A stretch of DNA of 64,000 nt from Actinoplanes subtropicus (GCF_000721705.1 NZ_JOJL01000050.1:62001-126000); one strand, 5' to 3'; counted from the first letter of the stretch, positions 16,501-24,571 are shown. Numbers and translations: made by a program. The notes: a model not told the origin generated them from the sequence alone.

Positions 16501-17351
16501 GGCAACAATGATTCCCGGTCGGTCAATTCGCGGTACGCGGAGAGCACGGCCGCCGTACGGTCGGCCAGGTCGGGCCCGGTCTCGGCCGGGGGCGCGCCGG
16601 TGCCCAGCCGGGCCAGCGCCAGCTCGGCCTGCCGGGCGGTGGCGCCGATCCGGCGCTCCTGCAGGAAGGTCTCGCCGGCCAGCGCGGCCTCGTCGATCGC
16701 GCGCAGGATCCGGTTGGCCTGCCCGGCGGACTCCAGCCAGAGCTGTTCGGCGCGCTCGCGCTGCTCGGTGAGGGCGAGCACGGCGCGGCTGCCGGCGGGG
16801 ACCTGCTCGTGGCGTACGCCATCGAGCCCGGCTCGCAGCCGGCGGATCTCCTGCCGCCGGACCAGCACCGTGGCCAGGTCGTCCAGGGCATGGGTCAGCG
16901 CGCGGTCGGCCAGCACCGGATCGATCATGCCGGGCAGCTCGGGCCAGGTCCGCCGCACCCGGTGCGACATCGCGACGGCCCGGGCGAACGCGGCGCGTTC
17001 CTCCCGGGTACGCAGGACGCGGGCGTCCGGCTCGCGCGGGATCGCGAAGACTCCCGGCTGGGCGCGCCGACGGTCGATCCAGCCGACCGACCCGGCCACG
17101 CCCGCGATCGCCAGCGCCAGCAGCCAGCCCGGCACCCCGGCGGCGAACAGCAGCGCGCCGCCGAGCAGCAGCGGCAGGCTGAGCCGGGCGAGGAAGGTCA
17201 CCCGGACCTCGCGGCGGCGGCCGCTCGGCAGGAGCGGCCGGGACTCGATCAGGCTGCCGGTGCGATGCCGGCGGGCGCGCCCGGTCCGGGTCCTCAGCCG
17301 GGACGCCGAGACCACGGTCTTCTCGGCGTCCGCGCCGACGTGCAGCTCCAC
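16497..17351 (-). CDS. Membrane-associated protein of unknown function
   Basis: 284 residues from the GTG at 17351, chosen because GGAGG lies 9 bp upstream. GTG 17357 is closer to that SD and the frame is open to 17447. After a basic stretch (SRLRTRTGRARRHRTG) come two adjacent hydrophobic segments at about residues 55-90. The C-terminal 190 residues are Arg/Glu/Ala-rich helices, probably a cytoplasmic coiled coil. No domain is recognised. It is translationally coupled to the XRE-cupin gene, so it may be under that regulator's control or report to it. Confidence 0.75.
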   Translation of the reverse strand: MELHVGADAEKTVVSASRLRTRTGRARRHRTGSLIESRPLLPSGRRREVRVTFLARLSLPLLLGGALLFAAGVPGWLLALAIAGVAGSVGWIDRRRAQPGVFAIPREPDARVLRTREERAAFARAVAMSHRVRRTWPELPGMIDPVLADRALTHALDDLATVLVRRQEIRRLRAGLDGVRHEQVPAGSRAVLALTEQRERAEQLWLESAGQANRILRAIDEAALAGETFLQERRIGATARQAELALARLGTGAPPAETGPDLADRTAAVLSAYRELTDRESLLP

Positions 17352-17511
17352 GCCCACGGCCCTCCCGTCGCGGCTCGCCGGGCGGGCCGCGATCGCCGAG
17401 GGGACACCGATCGCCGCCCGCCCACCAGCGGGATCTCCCGCAGGCACCCTGACGAATCGGCCCCCGGACCGGCCCGCTTGAAGGTTCTCCCGGGTGCGAG
17501 TGGGTTGCCCG

Positions 17512-17545
17512 GCGCGAGGCCCGGAAAACTGTCAGAGGGCAACCC
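17512..17545 (+). promoter_or_regulatory. Inverted repeat covering the ribosome binding site of the next gene
   Basis: GGGTTGCCC at 17512-17520 and GGGCAACCC at 17537-17545 are perfect 9-bp complements with a 16-nt spacer. The right arm covers the GAGGG Shine-Dalgarno (17535-17539) and ends one base before the ATG at 17547. In mRNA the hairpin would hide the ribosome binding site, so translation may be controlled; as DNA it could be an operator. Which of the two applies cannot be decided here. Confidence 0.5.
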
Positions 17546-17546
17546 T

Positions 17547-18179
17547 ATGGTTCCCCCCATGAATGACACCACGCTCCGCACAGCGCCCATCACCCTCGAC
17601 CGCCGTCTCATGATCGGCGAGACGGATTACCAGGTCACCGCGTTCCCGACCGACGATCACCGGATCGATCTGTGCATCGTCTCGAGCGACGGCGACGGCC
17701 AGGTGCTCAGCGAGATCAGCGGCGGCCTCGCCCCCGCCGACCTGGTCGGCCTCACCGACGTGCTCACCTCGACCCTGTCCGGCCTGATCGCAATGACCGA
17801 TCCCCCGCTCTCGGCCCGGGCCGATCCCCCGCCCGAGCGCAGGGGCCGCCACCCCAACCAGGGCGCCCGCTGGTCACCGGCCGACGACGACCGTCTGGTC
17901 GGCCGCTATCGCGAGGGCGCACGCCTGCGCGACCTGTCGGCCGAGTTCGGCCGCAGCGCCGGCGGCATCCGCTCCCGCCTGGAACGCCTCGGGGAGCTAC
18001 AGCCGGGCCAGCCCTGGCCGCCGGCCCCGGCCACTCCCGCCCCGGTCACCCGGGCCCCGGCCGCCACCCCGGCCCCGGTCACCCCGGCCCCGGCCGCCAC
18101 CTCGGCCGACGCTCCCGCCCCGGCCACGCCGGCCCCGGCCGGCCCACCCGTCCCGGCGGCACCGCCGCCCTCTTCCTGA
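17547..18179 (+). CDS. Hypothetical protein with Myb-like HTH and Pro/Ala-rich tail
   Basis: 210 residues from the ATG at 17547, with GAGGG 7 bp upstream; a second in-frame ATG is at 17559. The N-terminal 75 residues form an acidic alpha/beta domain of unknown type. A short helical segment follows, ARWSPADDDRLVGRYREGAR then LRDLSAEFGRSAGGIRSRLE, resembling a Myb/SANT-like HTH seen in other actinobacterial proteins. The last 60 residues are repeats of PATPAPV / PAAT type, probably disordered. No function is assigned. It is divergent from the membrane-protein/XRE-cupin operon across 195 bp. Confidence 0.72.
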   Translation: MVPPMNDTTLRTAPITLDRRLMIGETDYQVTAFPTDDHRIDLCIVSSDGDGQVLSEISGGLAPADLVGLTDVLTSTLSGLIAMTDPPLSARADPPPERRGRHPNQGARWSPADDDRLVGRYREGARLRDLSAEFGRSAGGIRSRLERLGELQPGQPWPPAPATPAPVTRAPAATPAPVTPAPAATSADAPAPATPAPAGPPVPAAPPPSS

Positions 18180-18229
18180 TCACCGCGTTCGCCGGCCGGC
18201 GGCCCGTGGCGGCCGCCGGTCGGCGCCCG

Positions 18230-18736
18230 TCACACCAGCGCGAGCCACTTGCGGTAGTGCTCGGCGAACGGCTCATCCTCGCCGCTGAGCGCCGCCCGCA
18301 GTTCGGCGGCCCCGCGCAGGGCCCCCTCGACGATCGCGTCGGGGTAGCCGAGCGACACCCGGTGCTCCTCGAACTCGTCCTCGTCCTCCACCTCGACCCG
18401 CCCGTCGGCGCGGTACCGCACCAGGTCGATGTCCAGATCGACGACGGTCAGCTCCCCCGGCCCGGTCCACTCGGCCGGCGTGGTGACGTCGCAGTACATG
18501 TCGCGGGCGTCCGGCTCGGCCAGGCACATGGCCATCCACCAGCCCTCAGCCGGGATCAGCCGGACGGCATCGGCCCGGGTCAGCCCCGTCGACCGGCTGC
18601 CGTAGTGATAGCTGACGACGCTCCCCCGCGGCGTGGCGATCCAGGTCCCATACGAGTCCTCACCAAGCAGCCGCCCGGTAACTTGCCGATGCGGCCGCCC
18701 GTCAAATTTCCGCAACACAAGATCGACCGCCGTCAC
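18230..18736 (-). CDS. DUF402 domain protein
   Basis: 168 residues from the GTG at 18736. The middle of the protein has the DUF402 pattern, including WWMAMCLAEPDARDMYCDVT and LTVVDLDIDLVRYRADG, and a charged EDEDEFEEH segment. The family includes nucleoside di/triphosphate phosphatases and RNA-linked enzymes such as the FomD and Ntdp types, with clustered Asp residues binding metal; the DLDIDL Asps fit. A phosphatase role is therefore plausible but not shown. It is convergent with the Myb-like gene, 50 bp away. Confidence 0.85.
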   Translation of the reverse strand: MTAVDLVLRKFDGRPHRQVTGRLLGEDSYGTWIATPRGSVVSYHYGSRSTGLTRADAVRLIPAEGWWMAMCLAEPDARDMYCDVTTPAEWTGPGELTVVDLDIDLVRYRADGRVEVEDEDEFEEHRVSLGYPDAIVEGALRGAAELRAALSGEDEPFAEHYRKWLALV

Positions 18737-18908
18737 GCCCCGAGGCTACCGCGATCACCCCACACAATCAGCCCCGCCCACCCGACCGCCAGGTAAAGGT
18801 CCGACAAACTAGGGTTTGGCGGAGCGGTGATGGCGGAGGGCAGCGGCGCCCTCCGGCGAGTCGCAGGATCGGTCCGTCCGGGGTAATGCGAGCGCACCAG
18901 CACGAGAG

Positions 18909-18932
18909 GGGGGCCGCCACCCCTCGGCCCCC
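18909..18932 (-). terminator. Likely terminator of the DUF397/XRE unit
   Basis: GGGGGCC (18909-18915) pairs with GGCCCCC (18926-18932) across a 10-nt loop, 22 bp past the DUF397 stop on the minus strand. There is no T-tract, as is common in high-GC actinobacteria. The remaining bases of the 218-bp gap up to the DUF402 gene show no gene. Confidence 0.4.
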
Positions 18933-18954
18933 TTCGCGCGTATCCCGTACTCGC

Positions 18955-19173
18955 CTACTGGTTCAGCAGATCGAACTCGCCGGCGTTTATCCCGGCCTTG
19001 AGCGCCGCCCACTCCTGGTACGACAAAATTAGGGCAGGCTGCTCAACATTCTTCGAGTCCCGAATAGCTACAAAAGCTGGCGAAAAAGCCACCTCGACAC
19101 AGGTTGTGTTGCCGCAGTAGGACGATTTTTGCCAATCGAGACCGGACAGTGGAACATCTTCCATGGTGTGCAT
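18955..19173 (-). CDS. DUF397 domain protein
   Basis: 72 residues. The DUF397 signature is clear: LDWQKSSYCGNTTCVEVAF, then VAIRDSKNVEQPALILSYQE and WAALKAGINAGEFD. Such small proteins are nearly always encoded next to an XRE/DUF5753 regulator, as here (26 bp downstream). In characterised systems (WhiJ-like and Scr1/Scr2-like) the small partner modulates DNA binding by the XRE protein. The pair is lower in GC than its surroundings and lies in an accessory block, in line with horizontal spread of this family. Confidence 0.93.
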   Translation of the reverse strand: MHTMEDVPLSGLDWQKSSYCGNTTCVEVAFSPAFVAIRDSKNVEQPALILSYQEWAALKAGINAGEFDLLNQ

Positions 19174-19199
19174 TGGTTCCTTCGACTGAGGGCCACAGT

Positions 19200-20078
19200 C
19201 TATGCAAGTTCTTGATGGACGGATCGCAAGAGGCGAATGGTGTCCGCTTTGCTCAAAGCTCGGCCGCGTAGGGCGTCGAACGTTGTCAGGTATTCCGAAA
19301 CATCCTCTGGTCGCTCGAGGTAGACCGGGTCAGATATTCCCTCGATATAGACGACGTCGGACAGCCCGGAGCTATCGCTCGCGGCACCGTCAAATTGCAG
19401 CACTGTGAAGCCGGACATGATTCCTGGGTGGGCCCCGCCGGTGAACGGGACGATCTGAATGCGGACATCGCAAAACGAGTCCGCTGAGGCGGCGACCTGA
19501 ATCAGGTGCTCCATCTGCTCCTTCATCACATCTCGCCCCCCGACTACTCGCCGTACAGCTGTTTCATCCATGACCACGTCGAGGACGGTGTCCGGATTCA
19601 ACATCTCCTGCCGCATCGAACGCAAATCGATCGCCTCCTCTTTCTGCAGGCGATCGAACTTTGAGAACGCGTCGAGAACAGCGGCGGTATATCTCCTGGT
19701 CTGCAGCAGACCGGGCACAAGCAGCTGGTAGTCGCTGATTTTGTTGGCTGAGCCCTCCAGCCCGATGTACTTTTCCAGAGGTGGACTGAGATCGAATCTG
19801 TCCCACCAAGCGGACTGCCGATTCTCTCGAGCGAGTTTCACGAGTCTTTCTTGGGTAATCGACTCGGTAACCCCGTAGAGGTTCAGCAACGCCAGGACAT
19901 CCGGCACGGATATATTCCGCTGAGCTTTTTCAAGCCTGCTGATCTTCGCCGGATGGACCTGCAGCTCCTCCGCGACCTCTTTGATCGTCATTCGGGCGTT
20001 CGATCGGAGTTGACGCAGCGCGGCGCCGAGCTGGCGGCGACGCACCATGGGCCCAGGATCGCTGGACACAGCCGTCAC
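19200..20078 (-). CDS. XRE-family regulator with DUF5753 (Scr1-type) domain
   Basis: 292 residues from the GTG at 20078; ATG 20048 is an alternative. The HTH is RRRQLGAALRQLRSNARMTI, then LQVHPAKISRLEKAQRNISV. The C-terminal DUF5753 domain includes ISDYQLLVPGLLQTRRYTAA and DVRIQIVPFTGGAHPG. This is the standard partner of the DUF397 protein that follows 26 bp downstream. Such pairs regulate development and specialised metabolism in actinobacteria. Three TGCCA-N2-TGGCA or TGGCAATTGCCA palindromes just upstream (20104-20158) are probably its own operator. Confidence 0.95.
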   Translation of the reverse strand: MTAVSSDPGPMVRRRQLGAALRQLRSNARMTIKEVAEELQVHPAKISRLEKAQRNISVPDVLALLNLYGVTESITQERLVKLARENRQSAWWDRFDLSPPLEKYIGLEGSANKISDYQLLVPGLLQTRRYTAAVLDAFSKFDRLQKEEAIDLRSMRQEMLNPDTVLDVVMDETAVRRVVGGRDVMKEQMEHLIQVAASADSFCDVRIQIVPFTGGAHPGIMSGFTVLQFDGAASDSSGLSDVVYIEGISDPVYLERPEDVSEYLTTFDALRGRALSKADTIRLLRSVHQELA

Positions 20079-20103
20079 CCCCAGAATCAGCTACGTAGCG
20101 ACC

Positions 20104-20158
20104 TGCCAGATGGCAAATGCCCCCCGGCAACCTTAGTTTGGCAATTGCCACTTGGCAA
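20104..20158. promoter_or_regulatory. Cluster of TGCCA/TGGCA operator-like palindromes
   Basis: Three sites sit within 55 bp upstream of the XRE/DUF5753 gene: TGCCAGATGGCA (20104-20115), the perfect palindrome TGGCAATTGCCA (20139-20150) and TTGCCACTTGGCAA (20145-20158), the last two sharing six bases. The shared half-site TTGCCA in inverted pairs suggests cooperative binding of a dimer, most simply autoregulation of the neighbouring XRE regulator. Confidence 0.6.
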
Positions 20159-20560
20159 CACCTTTGCGCTCCGTCATCATGGAGTTGCTGGGCGTATCTG
20201 CAGATCACCTGGCCTCTCGTCGCGGGCCCCGCTGAGCCCGTCCGCTGGGCCCGCCCCGCCAAGAGGAGGAGGTGGTGCAGTCCGGCAGCACCTTACCGAG
20301 TCCCGAGCGCATTGCCTCTCGTCCGCCACGCCACGGCGTTTCTCCGACCTTGTGGCCGGCAGCCACGCGGTCAGCACGAATCCCGCGGTTCAACGCGCAT
20401 GAGGCGCTCAAAAGCGCCAAATCGACGGCTTGTCCAAGCCTACGACGTCAACAAGATCACCGTACGCATCGCAGAAAAACGGAAGGGCGCCTACGGCGGG
20501 AACCGTAGACGCCCAGGCAAACCGAACCGACGAAGTCTCAATGATCGAAAGGAACGGCTC
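20159..20560. other. Intergenic region between the XRE operator and the small membrane protein
   Basis: About 400 bp with no confidently called gene. A strong purine tract, AAGAGGAGGAGG (about 20261-20272), precedes GTG codons at 20272 and 20275 that open a 78-codon frame to 20508. The frame's product (PRRQQDHRTHRRK-like, basic) matches no family, so it may be a leader or chance. The promoter and ribosome binding site of the gene at 20561 occupy the end of the stretch. Confidence 0.4.
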
Positions 20561-20794
20561 ATGACCAGCGTAGTACTCAAAGCGCTAGACCCCCAACAAG
20601 CACCCGGTCTTCCGGTTGCCGCTACGGTGCTGCTCATCGTCGCCGCGCTGGTATTACTGGCGGCGCTTGACATGTTGCGGCACGCCTTGTCGCCTCTGCG
20701 AGACGTGCTCCGGGCGTTGGCCGCCGCCGGTGCCATGACGGGCCTGGTAGTGCTGGCCTTTGCGCTCGTCATGGCAGCGCTGGTGATGCGCTGA
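20561..20794 (+). CDS. Small two-helix membrane protein
   Basis: 77 residues from the ATG at 20561, with AAAGGAA about 6 bp upstream. Two hydrophobic stretches (residues about 19-42 and 53-75) are separated by a short charged loop (DMLRHALSPLRDVLR). Nothing else is recognisable. Its position beyond the XRE operator cluster makes it a possible target of the XRE/DUF397 pair, and small membrane proteins near such pairs are known. It is followed by a tandem hairpin repeat. Confidence 0.65.
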   Translation: MTSVVLKALDPQQAPGLPVAATVLLIVAALVLLAALDMLRHALSPLRDVLRALAAAGAMTGLVVLAFALVMAALVMR

Positions 20795-20920
20795 CTCCCA
20801 ACGCGACTCCTGGTGACGCCGCAACCGCGAAGGAGCATCACAAGATCTGACGAGAACAGCGCCAACGGCCGCCGGCCGGAGCCCCGCAACGCGGGAACAG
20901 CCCACCACCCGGGAACCACC

Positions 20921-21161
20921 GGTCACGCGGGTCTCCGGGGGCTCGGCCCCCGGAGCAGAAATGACACGGAGCCCCAGTCCGCGGCTTGTGCGGACACGGA
21001 GCTCCGCTCCGGTCACGCGGGGTCTCCGGGGGCTCGGCCCCCGGAGCAGAAATGACACGGAGCCCCGGTCCGCGGTTTGTGCGGACACGGAGCTCCGCTC
21101 CGGTCACGCGGGGTCTCCGGGGGCTCGGCCCCCGGAGCAGAAATGACACGGAGCCCCGGTC
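20921..21161. repeat. Tandem 90/91-bp repeat carrying a strong hairpin, about 2.7 copies
   Basis: Copies start at 20921, 21011 and 21102; the first is one base shorter and the last stops at about 21161. Each holds a near-perfect hairpin of CTCCGGGGGC and GCCCCCGGAG around a TCG loop, followed by AGAAATGACACGGAGCCCC. The array fills most of the 402-bp gap between the small membrane protein and the convergent ahpE gene, where it could end transcription from both sides. The flanking bases (20795-20920 and 21162-21196) show no gene. The copies also give short overlapping frames, which I treat as by-products. Confidence 0.9.
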
Positions 21162-21196
21162 GGCGCGACCGGAGCCGTCATCGTACCTTGCCCGGG

Positions 21197-21667
21197 TCAG
21201 GGCTTCAGCGCGGCGATGGCCTCCCGCCACGCCCCCTGGTCGCGGGCCTCGCCGGGGCCCACCTCCTCGGCGAAGGCGATCGCGCCGGTGCGGTCGATCA
21301 GGAACGTTCCGCGGTTTGCGAAGCCGGCCGTGGCGTTGAAGACCTCGTACTGCTGGGCCACCTCGCCGTGGGGCCAGAAGTCGGCCAGCAGGGGGAACTC
21401 GAAGCCCTCCTGCAGGGACCAGATCTTGTGGCTGTAGGTGGAGTCCACGCTCACCGCGAGCACCTGAACCGCGTCGTTGGCGTAGAGCCCCAGGTTGTCG
21501 CGGATGCCGGTGAGCTCGCCCTGACAGGTCCCGGTGAAGGTCAGGGGGTAGAAGACCAGCAGGACGGCCTTGCGGTCGTGGAAGTCACGCAGGCGTACGA
21601 CCTGATTGTTCTGGTCTTTGAGCGCGAAATCGGGGGCCGATGATCCGACGGCGAGCGGCATGCGCAC
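21197..21667 (-). CDS. ahpE: AhpE-type peroxiredoxin
   Basis: 156 residues from the GTG at 21667, with an in-frame ATG at 21661. The peroxidatic Cys lies in FYPLTFTGTCQGELTGIRDN, where the usual PxxxTxxC geometry is kept. VGSSAPDFALKDQNNQVVRL is the typical thioredoxin-fold start. Only one Cys is seen, as in 1-Cys AhpE of M. tuberculosis (Rv2238c), which reduces peroxides and is recycled by mycothiol/mycoredoxin; that recycling route is inferred for this organism. DUF3052 lies upstream on the same strand at 59 bp, as in the mycobacterial locus. Confidence 0.93.
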   Translation of the reverse strand: MRMPLAVGSSAPDFALKDQNNQVVRLRDFHDRKAVLLVFYPLTFTGTCQGELTGIRDNLGLYANDAVQVLAVSVDSTYSHKIWSLQEGFEFPLLADFWPHGEVAQQYEVFNATAGFANRGTFLIDRTGAIAFAEEVGPGEARDQGAWREAIAALKP

Positions 21668-21726
21668 AGCCTAACCGGACCGGCGCCCGCGGACGCCGGC
21701 CGGCATGACACAGAAGGGACCGCGAG

Positions 21727-22158
21727 CTACTTCTTCTTGGCACCCCTGGGGGAGACGAGCCGGGCGCCCGTCCAGTCCTTGCCGGCGTTCACCGTCGAGG
21801 TCTGCTGCAGGCCCGCCGTGGGGGCGGACTCGCTGATCTCGCTGGGCTCGACGTGGCCGTCACGGCCCGCCTTGGGGGTCAGCAGCCAAACCACGCCGTT
21901 GTCGGCGAGGGGGCCGAGGGCATCGGTGAGCAGCTCGAACAGGTCACCGTCACCGTCGCGGTACCACAACAGCACCGCGTCGACGACCTCGTCGGTGTCT
22001 TCGTCGACCAACTCTCCGACGCGTTCGGTCAGGGCGTCACGGAGGTCTTCGTCGACGTCGTCGTCGTAGCCCATCTCCATGACCACCATGTTCGGCTCGA
22101 AGCCGAACCGGTCCGCCAGGCTGCGTACGCCGTCGGCCTGACCAGCGGTCGCGCTCAC
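21727..22158 (-). CDS. DUF3052 family protein
   Basis: 143 residues from the GTG at 22158. The family pattern is visible: GVRSLADRFGFEPNMVVMEM, then a strongly acidic stretch (DDDVDEDLRDAL and DEDTDEVVDAV) and NGVVWLLTPKAGRDGHVEP. It ends in a Lys-rich tail. This actinobacterial family (Rv2239c in M. tuberculosis) has no established function known to me. It lies 59 bp upstream of ahpE on the same strand, and the pairing is conserved. Confidence 0.92.
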   Translation of the reverse strand: MSATAGQADGVRSLADRFGFEPNMVVMEMGYDDDVDEDLRDALTERVGELVDEDTDEVVDAVLLWYRDGDGDLFELLTDALGPLADNGVVWLLTPKAGRDGHVEPSEISESAPTAGLQQTSTVNAGKDWTGARLVSPRGAKKK

Positions 22159-22205
22159 TGTCTAAGTCCTCCTAGCCGATATGTTGCCGGAAACCTGGGG
22201 GTAGT

Positions 22206-22251
22206 CCACACACTTGCGGCCCCGCGCGCAAGTGGCGCACCGGGTGTGTGG
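22206..22251. promoter_or_regulatory. Nested inverted repeats between E1 and DUF3052 genes
   Basis: CACTTGCG (22211-22218) pairs with CGCAAGTG (22227-22234), and CCACACAC (22206-22213) pairs with GTGTGTGG (22244-22251). The two left arms overlap by three bases, so the stems are alternatives rather than fully nested. The site lies 5 bp past the E1 stop and about 48 bp before the DUF3052 start, so it could be a terminator, a 5' leader switch or an operator. Confidence 0.45.
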
Positions 22252-22255
22252 CAAT

Positions 22256-24499
22256 TTACCGTGCCAGCAGGGCATGGGCACCCTGTGTGATGGCATCCTC
22301 TCCCACCAGCACGTGCTGTGCGGCCGGACCCAGCGGAATCAGTGAGTCGGCCGACGCGATTCGCCGTGCCGAGCCCACAAAACCGCCGTCCACCAGGGCC
22401 GCGAGGATGCCCTCGCCGACCCCGCCGGAGCGCCGGGTCTCGTCGACGATCAGCACCCGGCCGGTGGCGGCGGCCTCGCGGACCAGATCGGCCGCCGGCA
22501 GGGGGCTCAGCCAGCGCAGGTCGACCACCCTGGAGCCGTAGCCCTCCTTGGCCAGCCGGGCCGCCACCCGCAGCGACATCCGCACGCCGTTGCCGAAGGT
22601 GAGGATGGTCAGGTCGGCGGCGTTGCCGATCGGGTAGGTGCGCGCCCGGCCGATCGCCGCATGGTCGCCGGACCAGGAGCCGGGGGCGCCGTACGGCGAC
22701 AGCCACTCGTTGTCGCCCTGCTCGTAGAGGTCCCGGGTGTGGTAGAGCGCGATCGGCTCGAGGAAAACGCAGACGCTTCCGTCCGCCGCGGCCGAGGCCA
22801 GGCAGGTGCGCAGCATCGGCGCGGCGTCGGCCGGCCGAGAGGGCACGGCGAGCACCAGGCCCGGGATGTCGCGCAGCACCGCCACCGAGTTGTCGTTGTG
22901 GAAGTGGCCGCCGAACGCCTGCTGGTAGGCGAGCCCGGGCAGCCGCAGCACCATCGGGTTCTTGTACGCCCCGGACGAGAAGAACGACATCGTCGCCGCC
23001 TCGCCGCGCAACTGGTCCTCGGCGTTGTGCAGGTAGGCGAGGTACTGGACCTCCGGGACCGGCAGCAGGCCGTCGACGCCGGCGCCGAGCGCCAGCCCGA
23101 GAATCGTGGTCTCGTCCAGCAGGGTGTCGAAGACCCGGTCGGCGGTGAACCGCTCCTGCAGCCGCTTGGTGACGCCGTAGACGCCGCCCTTGCGGGCCAC
23201 GTCCTCCCCGAAGATCAGCATGCCGGGGTTGGTGAGCATCGCGTCGGTGAGCGTCGCGTTGATCGTCTGGGCCAGGGTGAGCGGGCCGGACTGCTCGGGC
23301 AGCTTGCCGTCGAAGGCGCGCACGCGGGCGGCGGCGCCCGGCGCGGCGGCCCGGGTGGCGGCCTCGGTGATCTCGTGGGCCACCCGCAGCGGGCGGCGCG
23401 GGGCGAGCGGGGCGACCACCTCGGCGACCCCGGCCAGCTTGGGCTCGCCGAGCACCTCCTCGGCGACCTTGCGGACCTGCCAGCCGATCTCGTCGTACCG
23501 GGCGATGACCTCCTCGGGGCCGAGCAGGCCGGCGCCGACCAGCAGGCGGGCGGTGGCGACCAGCGGGTCGCGCTCGAGGTCGCGGTTGATCTCCTCGGTC
23601 GAGCGGTAGCCCACCTCGGCGTCGGCCCCGGCGTGCCCCATCAGCCGGACCATGGACAGGTGCAGGACGGCCGGGCGGCGTTCCCGCCGGACGAAGCCGG
23701 CCGCCTCGACCGCGGCGTCGTAGGTGGCGGCCAGGTCGCACCCGTCGGCCGAGGTGTACCGGACGCCGGGCCGGGTCGACAGCATCGCGGCGAGCCAGCC
23801 GTCCGGCGACGGCACGCTGATCCCGAGACCGTTGTCCTCACAGATCAAAAGCAGGGGCAGGCGTACGCCCGAATGCTCGAACCACCCGGCGGCGTTCAAC
23901 GCGGCGGTCGCGGCGGCGTGGTTGGCCGACGCGTCGCCGAACGAGGCGACCGCGATGGCGTCGGCCGGCCACCGCCGCTGCTGCTGGCCGAGCCGCGGCC
24001 GGGCCAGCGACCAGGCCAGGCCGACGGCCCGCGGCAGGTGCGAGGCGACCGTCGAGGTGGTCGGGATGATGTGCAGGTCGGCGCTGCCGAAGACCTTGTG
24101 CCGGCCGCCGGCGATCGGCTCGTGCGCCGAGGCGACCACGCCGCGCAGCACGTCCCGGGCGGCGTCGCCGATGCTCTTGGCCCGGGCCGCGAAGAAGGCG
24201 GCCGAGCGGTAGTGCAGCAACGCCGGGTCGGTGGGCAGCAGCGCGGCGGCGACGGCGGCGTTGCCCTCGTGGCCGGACGACCCGATCGTGTAGAAGCCCT
24301 CGTTGAAGCTGCGCAGCCAGCGGGCGGCCAGGTCGAGGTGGCGGCTGGCCAGCTGGGCGTCGAACAGCTCCACGGCACGCTCGCCGGTGAGCAGCGCGCC
24401 GTCCCGGACGGCGTCGCCCGGTGGGCGCCGGTCGTCGGGCGGCGGCAGGGCCGACACCGCGTCGCGGAAGCGCTCGTCGAGATTCTGCGGTGTGGTCAC
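22256..24499 (-). CDS. Fused alpha-beta E1 of a branched-chain-type 2-oxoacid dehydrogenase
   Basis: 747 residues from the GTG at 24499; an ATG at 24535 would add 12. The N-terminal half is an E1-alpha domain with the thiamine-diphosphate motif starting SFGDASANHAAATAAL and ending in CEDNGLGIS. The C-terminal half (from about residue 405) is E1-beta: LTLAQTINATLTDAML, MLIFGEDVARKGGVYGVTKR, a Pyr domain and a transketolase C domain. Such enzymes decarboxylate branched-chain or related 2-oxoacids and pass the acyl group to a lipoyl E2. No E2 or E3 gene is in the window, so the partners must be elsewhere. Substrate is inferred from family only. Confidence 0.88.
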   Translation of the reverse strand: MTTPQNLDERFRDAVSALPPPDDRRPPGDAVRDGALLTGERAVELFDAQLASRHLDLAARWLRSFNEGFYTIGSSGHEGNAAVAAALLPTDPALLHYRSAAFFAARAKSIGDAARDVLRGVVASAHEPIAGGRHKVFGSADLHIIPTTSTVASHLPRAVGLAWSLARPRLGQQQRRWPADAIAVASFGDASANHAAATAALNAAGWFEHSGVRLPLLLICEDNGLGISVPSPDGWLAAMLSTRPGVRYTSADGCDLAATYDAAVEAAGFVRRERRPAVLHLSMVRLMGHAGADAEVGYRSTEEINRDLERDPLVATARLLVGAGLLGPEEVIARYDEIGWQVRKVAEEVLGEPKLAGVAEVVAPLAPRRPLRVAHEITEAATRAAAPGAAARVRAFDGKLPEQSGPLTLAQTINATLTDAMLTNPGMLIFGEDVARKGGVYGVTKRLQERFTADRVFDTLLDETTILGLALGAGVDGLLPVPEVQYLAYLHNAEDQLRGEAATMSFFSSGAYKNPMVLRLPGLAYQQAFGGHFHNDNSVAVLRDIPGLVLAVPSRPADAAPMLRTCLASAAADGSVCVFLEPIALYHTRDLYEQGDNEWLSPYGAPGSWSGDHAAIGRARTYPIGNAADLTILTFGNGVRMSLRVAARLAKEGYGSRVVDLRWLSPLPAADLVREAAATGRVLIVDETRRSGGVGEGILAALVDGGFVGSARRIASADSLIPLGPAAQHVLVGEDAITQGAHALLAR

Positions 24500-24571
24500 G
24501 AGACCAGCATTGCCCACGCGGGCGAGCCCTGCCATGTCGGAATCTTGCCGATCGGCCCGCGGGCGCGCGAA

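Noticed and set aside
20272..20508. 78-codon frame with a strong purine-rich ribosome site
   Set aside because: The site is strong, but the product has no family resemblance and biased basic composition. It is mentioned in the intergenic entry and not called as a gene.
20921..21161. CRISPR array
   Set aside because: The repeated units are 90/91 bp and identical throughout, without short repeats alternating with unique spacers, and no cas gene is in the window.
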